This document shows positions 25,560 through 34,555 of a DNA stretch of 49,629 nt, one piece after another. The notes beneath the pieces are model-generated. The model had not been told where the DNA came from and did not search any database. It worked only from the letters and a program-made list of their open reading frames with translations. The stretch is taken from positions 1 to 49,629 of the forward strand of contig LFEY01000027.1 of the NCBI GenBank assembly GCA_001510275.1, written 5' to 3'. The DNA is from Thaumarchaeota archaeon casp-thauma3. GTDB taxonomy: Archaea > Thermoproteota > Nitrososphaeria > Nitrososphaerales > Nitrosopumilaceae. A program made the position numbers and the translations under genes. Positions within the stretch are counted from its first letter, which is position 1. Each line of letters opens with the position of its first letter.

Positions 25560-25862
25560 TTACATAAATGGTGACCGACCTTTGATTTCTGAGTGGTGTT
25601 TGTCTGACGAAAACCCAATTACAATTCCAATCACAATTAACTCATTTATCAGAGATAGCGCTTTAGTAGAGATGTATCCTTTTCCTGAGAGAACTGTTTT
25701 TTCATAAGGCATATTTTTGACAAACCATTCTTCTGTAGTTGGTTTTGAGAATGGGTCATGATTATCTTTGAGAATAATTTTAGACTCTTTGATAGATATA
25801 GAGTGGCCGTAGCCTTTGAGGAATTTTACGTTAAAGTGTGGTTTGTGACCTTTGAGAGTCAA
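25560..25862 (-). pseudogene. Cas1-like N-terminal fragment (casposase/Cas1-solo type relic)
   Basis: A 100-codon frame starting at TTG 25862. Residues about 9-82 resemble the N-terminal beta domain of Cas1 integrases: FNVKFLKGYGHSISIKESK, IILKDNHDPF, EEWFVKNMPYEKTVLSGKGY and ISTKALSLINE. This matches the pattern of YG..I.....L.I, then a partner of I.I.G.G.IS..A..L. After LINE the similarity stops and the frame ends with an unrelated tail. The whole catalytic alpha domain (Glu/His/Asp metal site) is missing. No Cas genes or repeat array lie nearby. Casposons with Cas1 are known from Nitrosopumilus-type genomes, so a dead integrase fragment is the best reading. The assignment rests on recall. 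Confidence 0.55.
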
Positions 25863-26009
25863 TTGTTAGAATTTAAAAACTCAGAATTTTCTTACATGAA
25901 GATAGAATTTAGGATTAAAAATTACCATTTAACTCAAATCTTTCAGGAAAATATTCAGGATTTAATGAATTCCCAAGGATTTTAAAGTGAAACTATTGGA
26001 TATGAACAC

Positions 26010-27875
26010 ATGCGCATATTGCAACTACACTGTGATAGCATAGAGTACACTCCAACAAAAAAGGAGATAAAATCAGCTGAAGAGATTGAAAATCCTCAAA
26101 CTCAAAGACTAGAGGAAGTTGTAGTTGCATTTGTTGCAATAGAAGACGGTGATGATTCTTCAGTAGCACAAAATGCAATATCTCAAATAAAAAATTCTAT
26201 GGAAAAAATTGGTTGTAAAAAATTATTACTATACCCATATGCTCATCTTAGTTCTAATCTTGCAAAACCTTTTGTTGCAATTGCATTGCTAAAAGAGATG
26301 GAAGATGGTGCATCTGATCTTGAAGTGTCTCATTCTCCATTTGGTTGGACTAAATCATACAACCTAAAAGTAAAGGGGCATCCGTTAGCTGAAAGCTCCA
26401 AAGTTGTTACAAAGGATTCTACTGATTCAAAAGATACAGAACTTACATCTGAGGCTCTAAAAGGTGAATCTAAAATTCGTTCTTATTGGAAGATAATGTC
26501 TCCTGATGGAGTAATGAGTAACATTACTGATTTTGATTTTTCAAATTATAAAAAATTAGAAATTTTAGCAAAGTACGAATCCGCAAAAGTTCGTCATGTA
26601 GATGAACCTCCTCCACATGTTGCATTAATGAAAAAGATGGCAATTGCAGATTATGAACCTGCATCTGACTCTGGTAACCTGAGATTTTTCCCTAATGGCC
26701 GTTTGATAAAATCTTTGATTGAATGTTATGTCACTGATAGAGTAAAAGAATATGGTGGCAATGAAGTTGAAACTCCAATTATGTATGATTCAGAACATCC
26801 AAGTATGGTTAGTTACTTTAATCGATTTCCAGCAAGGCAATACAATATTGATTCAGATGGAAAGAAACTATTTTTGAGATTTGCTGCGTGTTTTGGACAA
26901 TTCCTAATGGCTAATCAATTTCAATTATCACACAAGAACTTACCCTACAGACTCTATGAGTTAACACGATATAGTTTCAGACGAGAGCAATCAGGTGAAC
27001 TTGTTGGATTAAGAAGACTACGTGCATTTACAATGCCTGATTGTCATGCATTCTGTAAAGATTTGGAACAAGCTGCAGACGAGATTAAGGTACGATTTGA
27101 TCTATCTCAAAGTGTTCTACATGAACTTGGAATTGATAAATCAGATTATGAGATGGCAATTAGATTTACTGAAGACTATTACAATGAAAATAAATCATCC
27201 ATTGAAGAACTAGTCAAAAAACATAACAAACCAGTCCTAGTTGAAATGTGGACAGAGAAGTTCTTTTACTTTGTTCTAAAGTGGGAGTTTAACTTTATTG
27301 ATAGTACGGGAAAAGCATCTGCATTATCCACTGATCAAATTGATGTAGAAAATGCTGAGAGATATGGAATTGAATTTGTTGATGAAAACAATACTGCACA
27401 ACATCCTATTATTCTGCACAATTCACCTAGCGGGGCAATTGAGAGAATCATTTACGTATTATTGGAAAAAGCTGCAAAAGACATCAAAGAAGGAAGAAAA
27501 CCACAATACTCACTGTGGCTTGCTCCAACACAAGTAAGAGTCATTCCACTAAAAGAAGAGTTTAATGATTTTTGTGAAAGTTTAGTTGATAAAATTTCTA
27601 GTAATGATATACGTGTAGATATTGATGATAGAAATGAAAGTATTGGAAAGAGAATCCGTGAAGCAGAAAAGGAATGGATAAGATACATTTTGGTAATAGG
27701 CGATAAAGAGGCCAATTCTGAGAATCTTAGCATTCGTGATAGAAAAACAGGTGATGTTCGGGAATTATCCTTTGATGATTTCTTGGATGAAATAAATAAA
27801 CAAACTAAAGATAAACCATTTACAGGTTTGAACTTGCCAAAATACCTCTCAAAGAGACCACAACTAATGGTGTAA
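26010..27875 (+). CDS. thrS: Threonyl-tRNA synthetase (archaeal type)
   Basis: A 621-residue class II synthetase. The first ~140 residues (MRILQLHCDSIEYTPTKKEI onward) are the archaeal editing domain, related to D-Tyr deacylases, instead of the bacterial TGS/N2 domains. The catalytic core has motif 2 in YRLYELTRYSFRREQSGELV and RRLRAFTMPDCHAF, and motif 3 in SGAIERIIYVLLEK. The C-terminal anticodon-binding domain includes YSLWLAPTQVRVIPL. A TATA-like ATTTTAAA at 25977-25984 suggests a leaderless mRNA. It is followed 3 bp later by agmatinase. Confidence 0.96.
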   Translation: MRILQLHCDSIEYTPTKKEIKSAEEIENPQTQRLEEVVVAFVAIEDGDDSSVAQNAISQIKNSMEKIGCKKLLLYPYAHLSSNLAKPFVAIALLKEMEDGASDLEVSHSPFGWTKSYNLKVKGHPLAESSKVVTKDSTDSKDTELTSEALKGESKIRSYWKIMSPDGVMSNITDFDFSNYKKLEILAKYESAKVRHVDEPPPHVALMKKMAIADYEPASDSGNLRFFPNGRLIKSLIECYVTDRVKEYGGNEVETPIMYDSEHPSMVSYFNRFPARQYNIDSDGKKLFLRFAACFGQFLMANQFQLSHKNLPYRLYELTRYSFRREQSGELVGLRRLRAFTMPDCHAFCKDLEQAADEIKVRFDLSQSVLHELGIDKSDYEMAIRFTEDYYNENKSSIEELVKKHNKPVLVEMWTEKFFYFVLKWEFNFIDSTGKASALSTDQIDVENAERYGIEFVDENNTAQHPIILHNSPSGAIERIIYVLLEKAAKDIKEGRKPQYSLWLAPTQVRVIPLKEEFNDFCESLVDKISSNDIRVDIDDRNESIGKRIREAEKEWIRYILVIGDKEANSENLSIRDRKTGDVRELSFDDFLDEINKQTKDKPFTGLNLPKYLSKRPQLMV

Positions 27876-27878
27876 ATA

Positions 27879-28748
27879 ATGAGCTTTCTTGATTTATACC
27901 TAAACAAAAATCCATTAATTACATCTTCAGAAGACTCTGATCCTGTAGCTACTGTAATTGGCATTCCTTTTGATTCAACTCATTCTTACAAACCTGGTTG
28001 CAGATTCGGCCCTGATGTAATTCGTGATTCATTTAACAACATTGAAGTCTTTCATCCTGATTTACAAGTGGATTTAGAGACTGTAAACATTGAAGATTTG
28101 GGAAATACTCGACACACTGTAGTTGCATCAGAAATGATTGATATGGTAAAAAAAATTACCCCAGAACTTGTAGCAAAAAATAGGCAACTCTTTGTTTTAG
28201 GTGGTGAACACTCTGTTACTTTTGGTACATACACTAGTTTTCCAAAAGAGACTGGTTATGTTGTATTTGATGCACACTATGATTTACGAGATGAATTTGC
28301 TGACATTAAACTAAGTCATGCATCATATCTGAGAAGAATAGTTGAAGATCGAGGCGCTGAAAATATTTTACATGTTGGGGCTAGAGCATTTGTAAAAGAA
28401 GAACTAGAATTTCTTAAAGAAAATAATATCAAAACAATTACAGATAAAGAGATTCGAGAAGGAAAGGGACCTAAACTATTACAAGACTATGTATCTACTT
28501 TTGATTCAATTTATTCTAGTTTTGATCTTGATGTATTAGATCCTGCATTTGCACCAGGTGTTGGTAATCCAGAGGCTGTAGGAATCACATCTAGAGAACT
28601 ATTTGATATGATTTCTTCTTTTAAAGAAACTAAAGTTACTGGTGTAGATATTGTAGAGCTAAACCCATATCATGATGATGGCTCTACTGCATCTTTAGCA
28701 GCAAAAATAATGTCTACAATGATTGCCATTAATTTATCACAAAATTAA
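27879..28748 (+). CDS. speB: Agmatinase/arginase-family ureohydrolase
   Basis: A 289-residue Mn-dependent ureohydrolase. Metal ligands are readable: His in LGGEHSVTFG, Asp/His/Asp in VVFDAHYDLRDEF and the Asp pair in SFDLDVLDPAF. The ending GVDIVELNPYHDDGSTASLA is typical of agmatinase. It would convert agmatine to putrescine and urea. This serves polyamine synthesis for deoxyhypusine formation and releases urea, a usable ammonia source. It follows thrS with a 3-bp gap. Confidence 0.9.
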   Translation: MSFLDLYLNKNPLITSSEDSDPVATVIGIPFDSTHSYKPGCRFGPDVIRDSFNNIEVFHPDLQVDLETVNIEDLGNTRHTVVASEMIDMVKKITPELVAKNRQLFVLGGEHSVTFGTYTSFPKETGYVVFDAHYDLRDEFADIKLSHASYLRRIVEDRGAENILHVGARAFVKEELEFLKENNIKTITDKEIREGKGPKLLQDYVSTFDSIYSSFDLDVLDPAFAPGVGNPEAVGITSRELFDMISSFKETKVTGVDIVELNPYHDDGSTASLAAKIMSTMIAINLSQN

Positions 28749-28846
28749 TGTCATTATTGATGAGCCTAGTTTTGTAAATTTTGACCTGTTTTTACCTCAT
28801 TTTTGTTCCTGTTCACTTTATTAGCTAGTGACGTTGGGGTTATCAC

Positions 28847-29419
28847 GTGTTAAATAATCTGCGTGAAACACTAGCACCTACACTTGAAAAGATTGGCAAG
28901 GGATTTGCATCAACAGGGCTATCTCCAAACTTTTGGACTTGTATTGGTCTTGTCTTTGCATTTATCTCTGCAATTGTATATGGTTTAGGAATTGAATTTG
29001 GATTAATTATTGGAGGTGTCTTGTTACTTGTTTCAGGATTCTTTGATATGGTTGATGGACAAGTAGCTCGAGTTACAGGCAAGACATCAAAAAAAGGTTC
29101 TTACTTTGATTCAATGTTTGATAAAATTGCTGAGGTTTCAATATTTTTAGGAATTTTAATTGGTGGATATGCAGAGCCATACTTGGTACTTTTAGCAATA
29201 ACTTTATCATTACTAGTCAGTTATGCTAGAGCAAAATCTGATGTCCTTAACATAAAACTTCAAGGAGTAGGTATTGGTGAAAGGGCAGAAAGGCTTTTGG
29301 TAATTGCAATTATTGGAATAATTGGTTACATGGATATTGCAGTATTAATTGTGGTAATAATTGCTGGAATTACTTTGATTCAAAGAATGATTGTAACTGC
29401 AAAAAACATTAAAGAATAA
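28847..29419 (+). CDS. CDP-alcohol phosphatidyltransferase (archaetidylinositol-phosphate synthase-like)
   Basis: A 190-residue membrane enzyme starting at GTG. The family signature DMVDGQVARVTGKTSKKGSY, then FDSMFDK (about residues 67-92) gives the DG..AR........G...D...D metal site. Five or six hydrophobic helices follow. It joins a CDP-activated archaeal lipid with an alcohol such as myo-inositol phosphate. The head group is inferred from archaeal homologues. The S26e gene converges 2 bp downstream. Confidence 0.85.
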   Translation: MLNNLRETLAPTLEKIGKGFASTGLSPNFWTCIGLVFAFISAIVYGLGIEFGLIIGGVLLLVSGFFDMVDGQVARVTGKTSKKGSYFDSMFDKIAEVSIFLGILIGGYAEPYLVLLAITLSLLVSYARAKSDVLNIKLQGVGIGERAERLLVIAIIGIIGYMDIAVLIVVIIAGITLIQRMIVTAKNIKE

Positions 29420-29421
29420 TA

Positions 29422-29709
29422 CTATCGTAGCTTTCCACGTTTTCTTCTACTATCTTCAGATCTGATTTTTAGAATCTTGAAATGAATTGCACATGAAATA
29501 CAATATGTTTTCAAAACTGTTGGTGATGCAATGTATGCTCCTTGTGCACGTAGCTCTTTAGCTAGTGTATGCTCTACTAGATTTAATTTAGATGTGACTT
29601 TTTTTGCTTTGTCTTTTGGAACTGTTTGTCCACAGTTTGTACATTGGACTGTTCCAGATGATCCTTTACCTCCTTTGGTACGGCCTCTACTTGCACGCTT
29701 TAATGGCAT
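29422..29709 (-). CDS. rps26e: Small-subunit ribosomal protein S26e
   Basis: A 95-residue basic protein with the S26e zinc site: CTNCGQTVPKDKA near residue 23 and TYCISCAIHFKILKIRS near residue 68, ending in a run of Arg and Lys. S26e is limited to eukaryotes and some archaea, including thaumarchaea. It binds at the mRNA exit channel of the small subunit. Confidence 0.93.
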   Translation of the reverse strand: MPLKRASRGRTKGGKGSSGTVQCTNCGQTVPKDKAKKVTSKLNLVEHTLAKELRAQGAYIASPTVLKTYCISCAIHFKILKIRSEDSRRKRGKLR

Positions 29710-29744
29710 GAACGTAAAACTAATTTGCCTACTTATAATCTTGC

Positions 29745-29751
29745 GTATAAT
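29745..29751 (+). promoter_or_regulatory. TATA box for the small CxxC protein at 29772
   Basis: GTATAAT is centred about 24 bp before ATG 29772. A second TTATAAT at 29733-29739 is farther away. Both are compatible with archaeal promoters. Confidence 0.35.
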
Positions 29752-29771
29752 TCAAAAAAACTGGTAAATTT

Positions 29772-29945
29772 ATGCCTAAATCAGGATCAAAAATTCTTCA
29801 TCTTTTAATTCTAGATGGAATTATTCTAATGATAATGGTGCATGGTCTTTGTCATGTGTGTTTTACTTCAGGCGTCGAAATTTTAATATCTAAAGGAAGG
29901 ATACTATGTCAGGATTGTCTTAATAAAATCAATGCAAAAAACTAA
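29772..29945 (+). CDS. Small Cys-pair (CxxC...CxxC) protein
   Basis: A 57-residue protein, below the length most gene finders keep. It begins with Lys/Ser residues and a hydrophobic LLILDGIILMIMVHG, then HGLCHVC and ILCQDCLNK. The two Cys pairs are spaced for a zinc ribbon whose first half may be buried. A TATA box about 24 bp upstream and normal codon use support it. Family unknown. Confidence 0.5.
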   Translation: MPKSGSKILHLLILDGIILMIMVHGLCHVCFTSGVEILISKGRILCQDCLNKINAKN

Positions 29946-29970
29946 ATCTGTTATTTTAAGATAAAGAGAA

Positions 29971-30840
29971 ATGAAATTAGCAGTTTTTGGTCATTGTGCA
30001 ATTGATTCTATTACAATTGCTGGTTCTAATTATGAACAAATTGGTGGCTCTGCCTGTTATTGTGGAATTACTGCAAGACAGTTCAAATTTGATGTAGACT
30101 TGATTACAAAATTTGGCCCTGACTTTCCAAAACAATATCTTACTGAAAACAAAATAAACTTTCCAAATTCAGAGTCTGAAAAAAATACTACCAAATTTGC
30201 AATTTCTGTTACTGGTTCTGATAGAACTCTGAAACTTGAAAATGAATGTGAGCAAATAGATTATTCTACTGTTGATGCTGATGGGCATATAGTTAGTCCA
30301 ATTTATCATGAAATTACTAATGATGTTTTTAGAAAAATAAAAAATGATTCTACTTTTCTCTTTGTTGATCCTCAAGGTTTTTTGAGACAAAAAGATTCTC
30401 AAAATAATATTGTTTTAGAAAATAATAATCTTGATTTATCTGATGTTAATGCAATCAAGGTTAATCCTGAAGAAGCACAACAAATCGTTAATGGCACTCA
30501 TGATGAAATGATGTTAGCACTGCAGAAAAAAGGGGCTGAATATGTATTGTTAACTAACAAAGCTGATGTGTCTTTATTGGTAAAAGACATAGTTTACTCC
30601 ATTACATTACCCAATAAGCAAATTCATGATACAACTGGAATTGGTGATATTTTCTGTTCTGCGTTTACTTGTACTATGCTTAAAGAAAAGGACTTTTTGT
30701 GGGCACTCTGCTTTGCTGGTGGTGCTGCTCAGGCAGCCCTTGACTCAAAGAATATAGGGTTACAAAAAATTCCAAAAAAAGGAACAATTCAAACAAATGC
30801 TTCTTATTTTTACAATTTGGTAAAATTTCGAGATTTGTAA
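29971..30840 (+). CDS. PfkB-family sugar or nucleoside kinase
   Basis: A 289-residue ribokinase-like protein. GGSACYCGITARQF near residue 26 fits the substrate-binding Gly pair. IHDTTGIGDIFCSAFTCTML near residue 218 is the anion hole with the catalytic Asp (TGIGD in place of the usual GAGD). Substrate cannot be assigned; archaeal members act on ribose, nucleosides or sugar phosphates. It lies 40 bp before NAD kinase on the same strand. Confidence 0.82.
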   Translation: MKLAVFGHCAIDSITIAGSNYEQIGGSACYCGITARQFKFDVDLITKFGPDFPKQYLTENKINFPNSESEKNTTKFAISVTGSDRTLKLENECEQIDYSTVDADGHIVSPIYHEITNDVFRKIKNDSTFLFVDPQGFLRQKDSQNNIVLENNNLDLSDVNAIKVNPEEAQQIVNGTHDEMMLALQKKGAEYVLLTNKADVSLLVKDIVYSITLPNKQIHDTTGIGDIFCSAFTCTMLKEKDFLWALCFAGGAAQAALDSKNIGLQKIPKKGTIQTNASYFYNLVKFRDL

Positions 30841-30880
30841 TACATTATTCTTTTATTGCCCTGAATATCTTAATTCTTTT

Positions 30881-31879
30881 GTGCAAATAGGCATTTACGG
30901 TTCTGGAACTACAGACACTGCAGCAAAGACAATTAAAAAAATTCTAGATGATTCTGGAATCAATTCATTTACCATAACTAAATCAAAGAGCAAACAAGCT
31001 GATTGCATTATTGTTTTAGGTGGAGACAAGGGAGTTAGGAATTATTTTCATAACACCTTTGATACTATTTCTCCAGTATTAGGAATTAGCGAAGGTGAGG
31101 CAAGTGGATTTTTGGCTCAAATTGATCTTCGAGAATTTTCTTCTTATGTTAACATCTTAAAAAAACAAAACTATACAATTGAAAAAGTCCCACGACTAGG
31201 TGTAAAAATTGATGGTAAAAATGTCTACCCTGTGTTAAATGATGTTGCAGTGTTTTCCTCAAAGAGTGCAATACTCATGGAGCATACACTGCGAGTAAAT
31301 GGAGAAGAGGTTTGGCACGATAACAGTGATGGAATAATTGTATCTACTCCAATTGGGTCATCTGCATATTCAATGTCTGCAGGTGGACCTGTACTATTTC
31401 AAGATTCAGCAGTATTTGAAATAATTTCTGTAAATTCCCTTGATGTAACACGACGACCAATCATTGTATCTAATGACAGCTCAATTGAGATATCTGATAT
31501 CTATTCAAGACTACATTGTGAAGCTGTTTTAGACGGTTTGGAGCGATATAATGTGAAGAAAACTGTTGAATGCACACAGTTCTTTCCTCCTGCACAAATT
31601 ATCCGACTCAGAAAAGACTCTACTGCAATTTCTGCTCTTGCAAAAAAGGTACATCTTGCTGGAGAATTACTTAGTATGCCTCCAAGCTCAAAATTGCTTT
31701 TAAAAACATTAGAGTATGAAGGGGCGTTAACACAAAAAGACTTGGCAAACAAAACTTTGTTACCTGATAGAACAGTTAGATTGGCACTAAGTCATCTTTT
31801 GAAAAAAGGATATGTCAAAAAGAAAGTCTCAATTCGTGATGCAAGACAGAAAATCTATGAAATCTCAAAGACGAAATAA
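30881..31879 (+). CDS. nadK: NAD kinase fused to a C-terminal winged-helix domain
   Basis: A 332-residue protein starting at GTG. The kinase has IIVLGGDKGVRNYF near residue 45 (GGDG motif with the last Gly replaced by Lys), VLNDVAVFSSK near 117 and SDGIIVSTPIGSSAYSMSAG near 150. From about residue 262 it continues into a MarR/LysM-like winged helix: LLLKTLEYEGALTQKDLANK, TVRLALSHLLKKGYVKKK. It makes NADP from NAD. The HTH suggests an added regulatory role. Its stop abuts the convergent pyrG stop. Confidence 0.9.
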   Translation: MQIGIYGSGTTDTAAKTIKKILDDSGINSFTITKSKSKQADCIIVLGGDKGVRNYFHNTFDTISPVLGISEGEASGFLAQIDLREFSSYVNILKKQNYTIEKVPRLGVKIDGKNVYPVLNDVAVFSSKSAILMEHTLRVNGEEVWHDNSDGIIVSTPIGSSAYSMSAGGPVLFQDSAVFEIISVNSLDVTRRPIIVSNDSSIEISDIYSRLHCEAVLDGLERYNVKKTVECTQFFPPAQIIRLRKDSTAISALAKKVHLAGELLSMPPSSKLLLKTLEYEGALTQKDLANKTLLPDRTVRLALSHLLKKGYVKKKVSIRDARQKIYEISKTK

Positions 31880-33481
31880 TTATTTCTCTGATGCAGCTTT
31901 GATAAATGCTGCAAAGGATTCTTCAGGAAATCCTGGTCTACTGTTAAATTCAGGATGAAATTGCACTCCTAGATAGAATTTATGTGATGGAATCTCTAGT
32001 ATCTCCATTCTCTTTCCACCATCACTTTCAGCTGAAAATATTAGCCCATTTTTTTCAAATGCAGGAATGTACTGTTTGTTAATTTCATATCTGTGTCTAT
32101 GTCGTTTATTGATAGTCAAATTATTGTAGATTTTTTGGGCATTTGTGTTTTCTTTAATTGTTATTTCATTTGCACCTAGTCTCAGTGAACCCCCCATATC
32201 TGAAACATCTTTTTGTTCTGGAAGTAAATCCACAATTGGATTCTTTGCGTCTGCTTTAATTTCAGCAGAATTTGCATCCTCTAACTTCAAAACATTTCTT
32301 CCAAATGCAATTGCAGCTAGCTGAAATCCAAAACATATTCCAAGATATGGTATATTTTTTTCACGTGCATAATCTGCAGTTGCAATAATTCCCTCAGAAC
32401 CTCTAGTACCAAATCCTCCTGGCACTAGAATTCCATCATATTTTGATAGTATAGAATAATCTGTTATTGATTCAGAATCTATCCAGTCAATTTCTACTGA
32501 TTTTCCGATTTGTGCACCTGCATGTTTTAGTGCATGATTTACGCTCACATAGCTATCTGCAAGTGAAACATACTTTCCAATCATTGCAATCTTTATTTTT
32601 TGATCTTCATGATTCACCATATTTTCTGCAATCTTGTTCCATTTGTCCCAATTAGCTGAAGCATTTACCATTCCAACTTTACCAAACTTTCTAAATATTG
32701 AATCCATAATTCCTTGTTCGTATAACATCTGTGGTACTTCAAAGATTGATTTTGCATCATGACATGAGAGCACATCTTTTGCAGTTACATTTGTAAACAT
32801 TCCAATCTTTTTCTTTGTTTTTTCTTCTAATGGTAATGTACATCTAACTGCCAAAAAGTCTGGTTGAATTCCTATTCTTCTTAATTCCTGAACACTGTGT
32901 TGTGTTGGTTTTGTTTTTTGTTCTCCTACCACATCCAAAGATGGGGCTAGTGTCACATGGACAAAGATTACTCCTTCAGAGCCTTCTTCTACTCTCATCT
33001 GTCTGAGTGCTTCTAAAAATGGCAATGATTCTATATCTCCTACTGTTCCTCCACATTCTACTATCAAAAAGTCTAGTTTTTCATCTTCAGTAATCTTTCT
33101 GATTCTTCTTTTAATCTCATCAGTTACATGTGGAATTATCTGAACACATACTCCTAGATATTCTCCCTTTCTTTCTGCCTCAATTACTTTGGAGTATACT
33201 TGGGCAGTTGTAATGTTGTGACTTTTTGGAATATTCTGATTTAGGAATCTTTCATAATTTCCAATATCCATATCGCATTCGCCTCCGTCTTCTGTTACAA
33301 AGACCTCGCCGTGTGCAACTGGATTCATTGTTCCTGCATCATAATTCAGATAGGGATCTATCTTTACACAAGAAACTCTTTGATCTGCTAATTGTAATAA
33401 TTTTGCAATCGAGGAAGTAGTTACGCCTTTTCCAAGGCCAGACATCACACCACCTGTGACAAAAATAAACTTCGTCTGCAC
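31880..33481 (-). CDS. pyrG: CTP synthase
   Basis: A 533-residue enzyme with an N-terminal amidoligase ([20 protein letters not shown] at residues 10-29; [20 protein letters not shown]) and a C-terminal class I glutaminase ([12 protein letters not shown] nucleophile Cys; FHPEF with His/Glu). It makes CTP from UTP, ATP and glutamine. Length and motifs are complete. It ends exactly against the convergent nadK. Confidence 0.96.
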   Translation of the reverse strand: MQTKFIFVTGGVMSGLGKGVTTSSIAKLLQLADQRVSCVKIDPYLNYDAGTMNPVAHGEVFVTEDGGECDMDIGNYERFLNQNIPKSHNITTAQVYSKVIEAERKGEYLGVCVQIIPHVTDEIKRRIRKITEDEKLDFLIVECGGTVGDIESLPFLEALRQMRVEEGSEGVIFVHVTLAPSLDVVGEQKTKPTQHSVQELRRIGIQPDFLAVRCTLPLEEKTKKKIGMFTNVTAKDVLSCHDAKSIFEVPQMLYEQGIMDSIFRKFGKVGMVNASANWDKWNKIAENMVNHEDQKIKIAMIGKYVSLADSYVSVNHALKHAGAQIGKSVEIDWIDSESITDYSILSKYDGILVPGGFGTRGSEGIIATADYAREKNIPYLGICFGFQLAAIAFGRNVLKLEDANSAEIKADAKNPIVDLLPEQKDVSDMGGSLRLGANEITIKENTNAQKIYNNLTINKRHRHRYEINKQYIPAFEKNGLIFSAESDGGKRMEILEIPSHKFYLGVQFHPEFNSRPGFPEESFAAFIKAASEK

Positions 33482-33553
33482 ATTAAGGAAATGAGTAACT
33501 GTCTTTTGTATGTTTTGTCTAAGTTGAAATAGAACCTAGCATGATATTTTGAT

Positions 33554-34372
33554 ATGAAGATACCTCTTTTTGTTTTACCTTTACTTGCAGTAATAATACT
33601 AGGCTCAAGTACGCTTGCCTTTGCTGCTACTAACTATGAGATTAAAATTCCATCTGGTGCATCAGATCCCAGTGCTCCCTACTCTTGGTCTGAAAAATCA
33701 ACTGGAGTAACTACTGGAGAAATTACTGTATACCCTGGTGATTCAGTTACTTGGTTTAATGCCGATACTGCATTTCATACCATTACATCAGTAACACAAT
33801 CCGGTGAGGAAGATGATACCTTTGATAGTGGGTTATTTGCTTCAGGCAAATCTTATACTAGACAGTTTGATGATCTTGGTGATTTTTACTATTACTGTAG
33901 TCTTTATCCTTGGATGAATGGGATAGTTCATGTAGTTAAAAATCCTGGAAGTGTTCAATCAATTGATAGAGTTGCATCAGGGTATAGTGATGATGGGCTA
34001 GGCTTTAGAGTCAAATACATCTTAGATACCAATCTTGCAAATGCAGTTCATGTAAATCCTGATGAGCGGACATTGACTTTTACAATTTCAGGAGTAAGTG
34101 AAAACGAACAAATTACATTGATTTTACCTCCCAAACTAATTGAGAATCCAAATACTGTCTGGGTAGATGGTATAATGACTGATTTTGAAATTAGTGATAC
34201 ATCTACTGGAGTAAAATTAGTCATTCCAATTGATACTGATTCAAGGGAAATCAAAGTCATGGGTGCATATGTGATTCCAGAGTTTGGATTCTTGGCTGTA
34301 GGAATTCTTAGTGCTGGATTGGTATCTGTGTTGTTTTTAGCTAGAACCAAATTTTCTACTCTGAATTTTTAA
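33554..34372 (+). CDS. Secreted cupredoxin-like protein with a PEFG-CTERM-type anchor
   Basis: A 272-residue protein with a signal peptide (about residues 1-25, ending FAA), a plastocyanin-like domain (about 40-125) and a second beta domain. The C-terminal tripartite signal is VIPEFGFLAVGIL, a hydrophobic helix and ARTK, as in PEFG-CTERM proteins cut by archaeosortase. The copper site keeps His (TAFHTI), Cys and Met (YYCSLYPWMNG). The usual second His of CxxHPxM is Tyr here. Extracellular electron transfer or copper handling is likely for the family. Confidence 0.85.
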   Translation: MKIPLFVLPLLAVIILGSSTLAFAATNYEIKIPSGASDPSAPYSWSEKSTGVTTGEITVYPGDSVTWFNADTAFHTITSVTQSGEEDDTFDSGLFASGKSYTRQFDDLGDFYYYCSLYPWMNGIVHVVKNPGSVQSIDRVASGYSDDGLGFRVKYILDTNLANAVHVNPDERTLTFTISGVSENEQITLILPPKLIENPNTVWVDGIMTDFEISDTSTGVKLVIPIDTDSREIKVMGAYVIPEFGFLAVGILSAGLVSVLFLARTKFSTLNF

Positions 34373-34425
34373 CGATCTGTACAACTGTAAAAAAAATTCT
34401 TTATTTTTAAACAACTTTACGAGAT

Positions 34426-34542
34426 CTATACCGTGACTTTTTTATTTTTCTTTGTGTATAGTACTGTGAGAACATCTAGTCTAGTGGCCACAACTGAAAT
34501 AAAGCTACCTTCCATTGCGATATGTATACTTGACCACCTCAC
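34426..34542 (-). CDS. Possible micro-ORF following trpA
   Basis: GTG 34542 lies 13 bp after the trpA stop on the same strand and opens a 38-codon frame (29 from ATG 34515). The central segment SVVATRLDVLTVLY is hydrophobic and the tail is Lys-rich. The opposite strand is also open here with a protein-like reading (SSLVATTEIKLPSIAICIL), so one of the two is a shadow and I cannot choose. The interval also holds the palindrome GTGGCCAC at 34484-34491. Confidence 0.22.
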   Translation of the reverse strand: MRWSSIHIAMEGSFISVVATRLDVLTVLYTKKNKKVTV

Positions 34543-34555
34543 TATGACGTATCTC

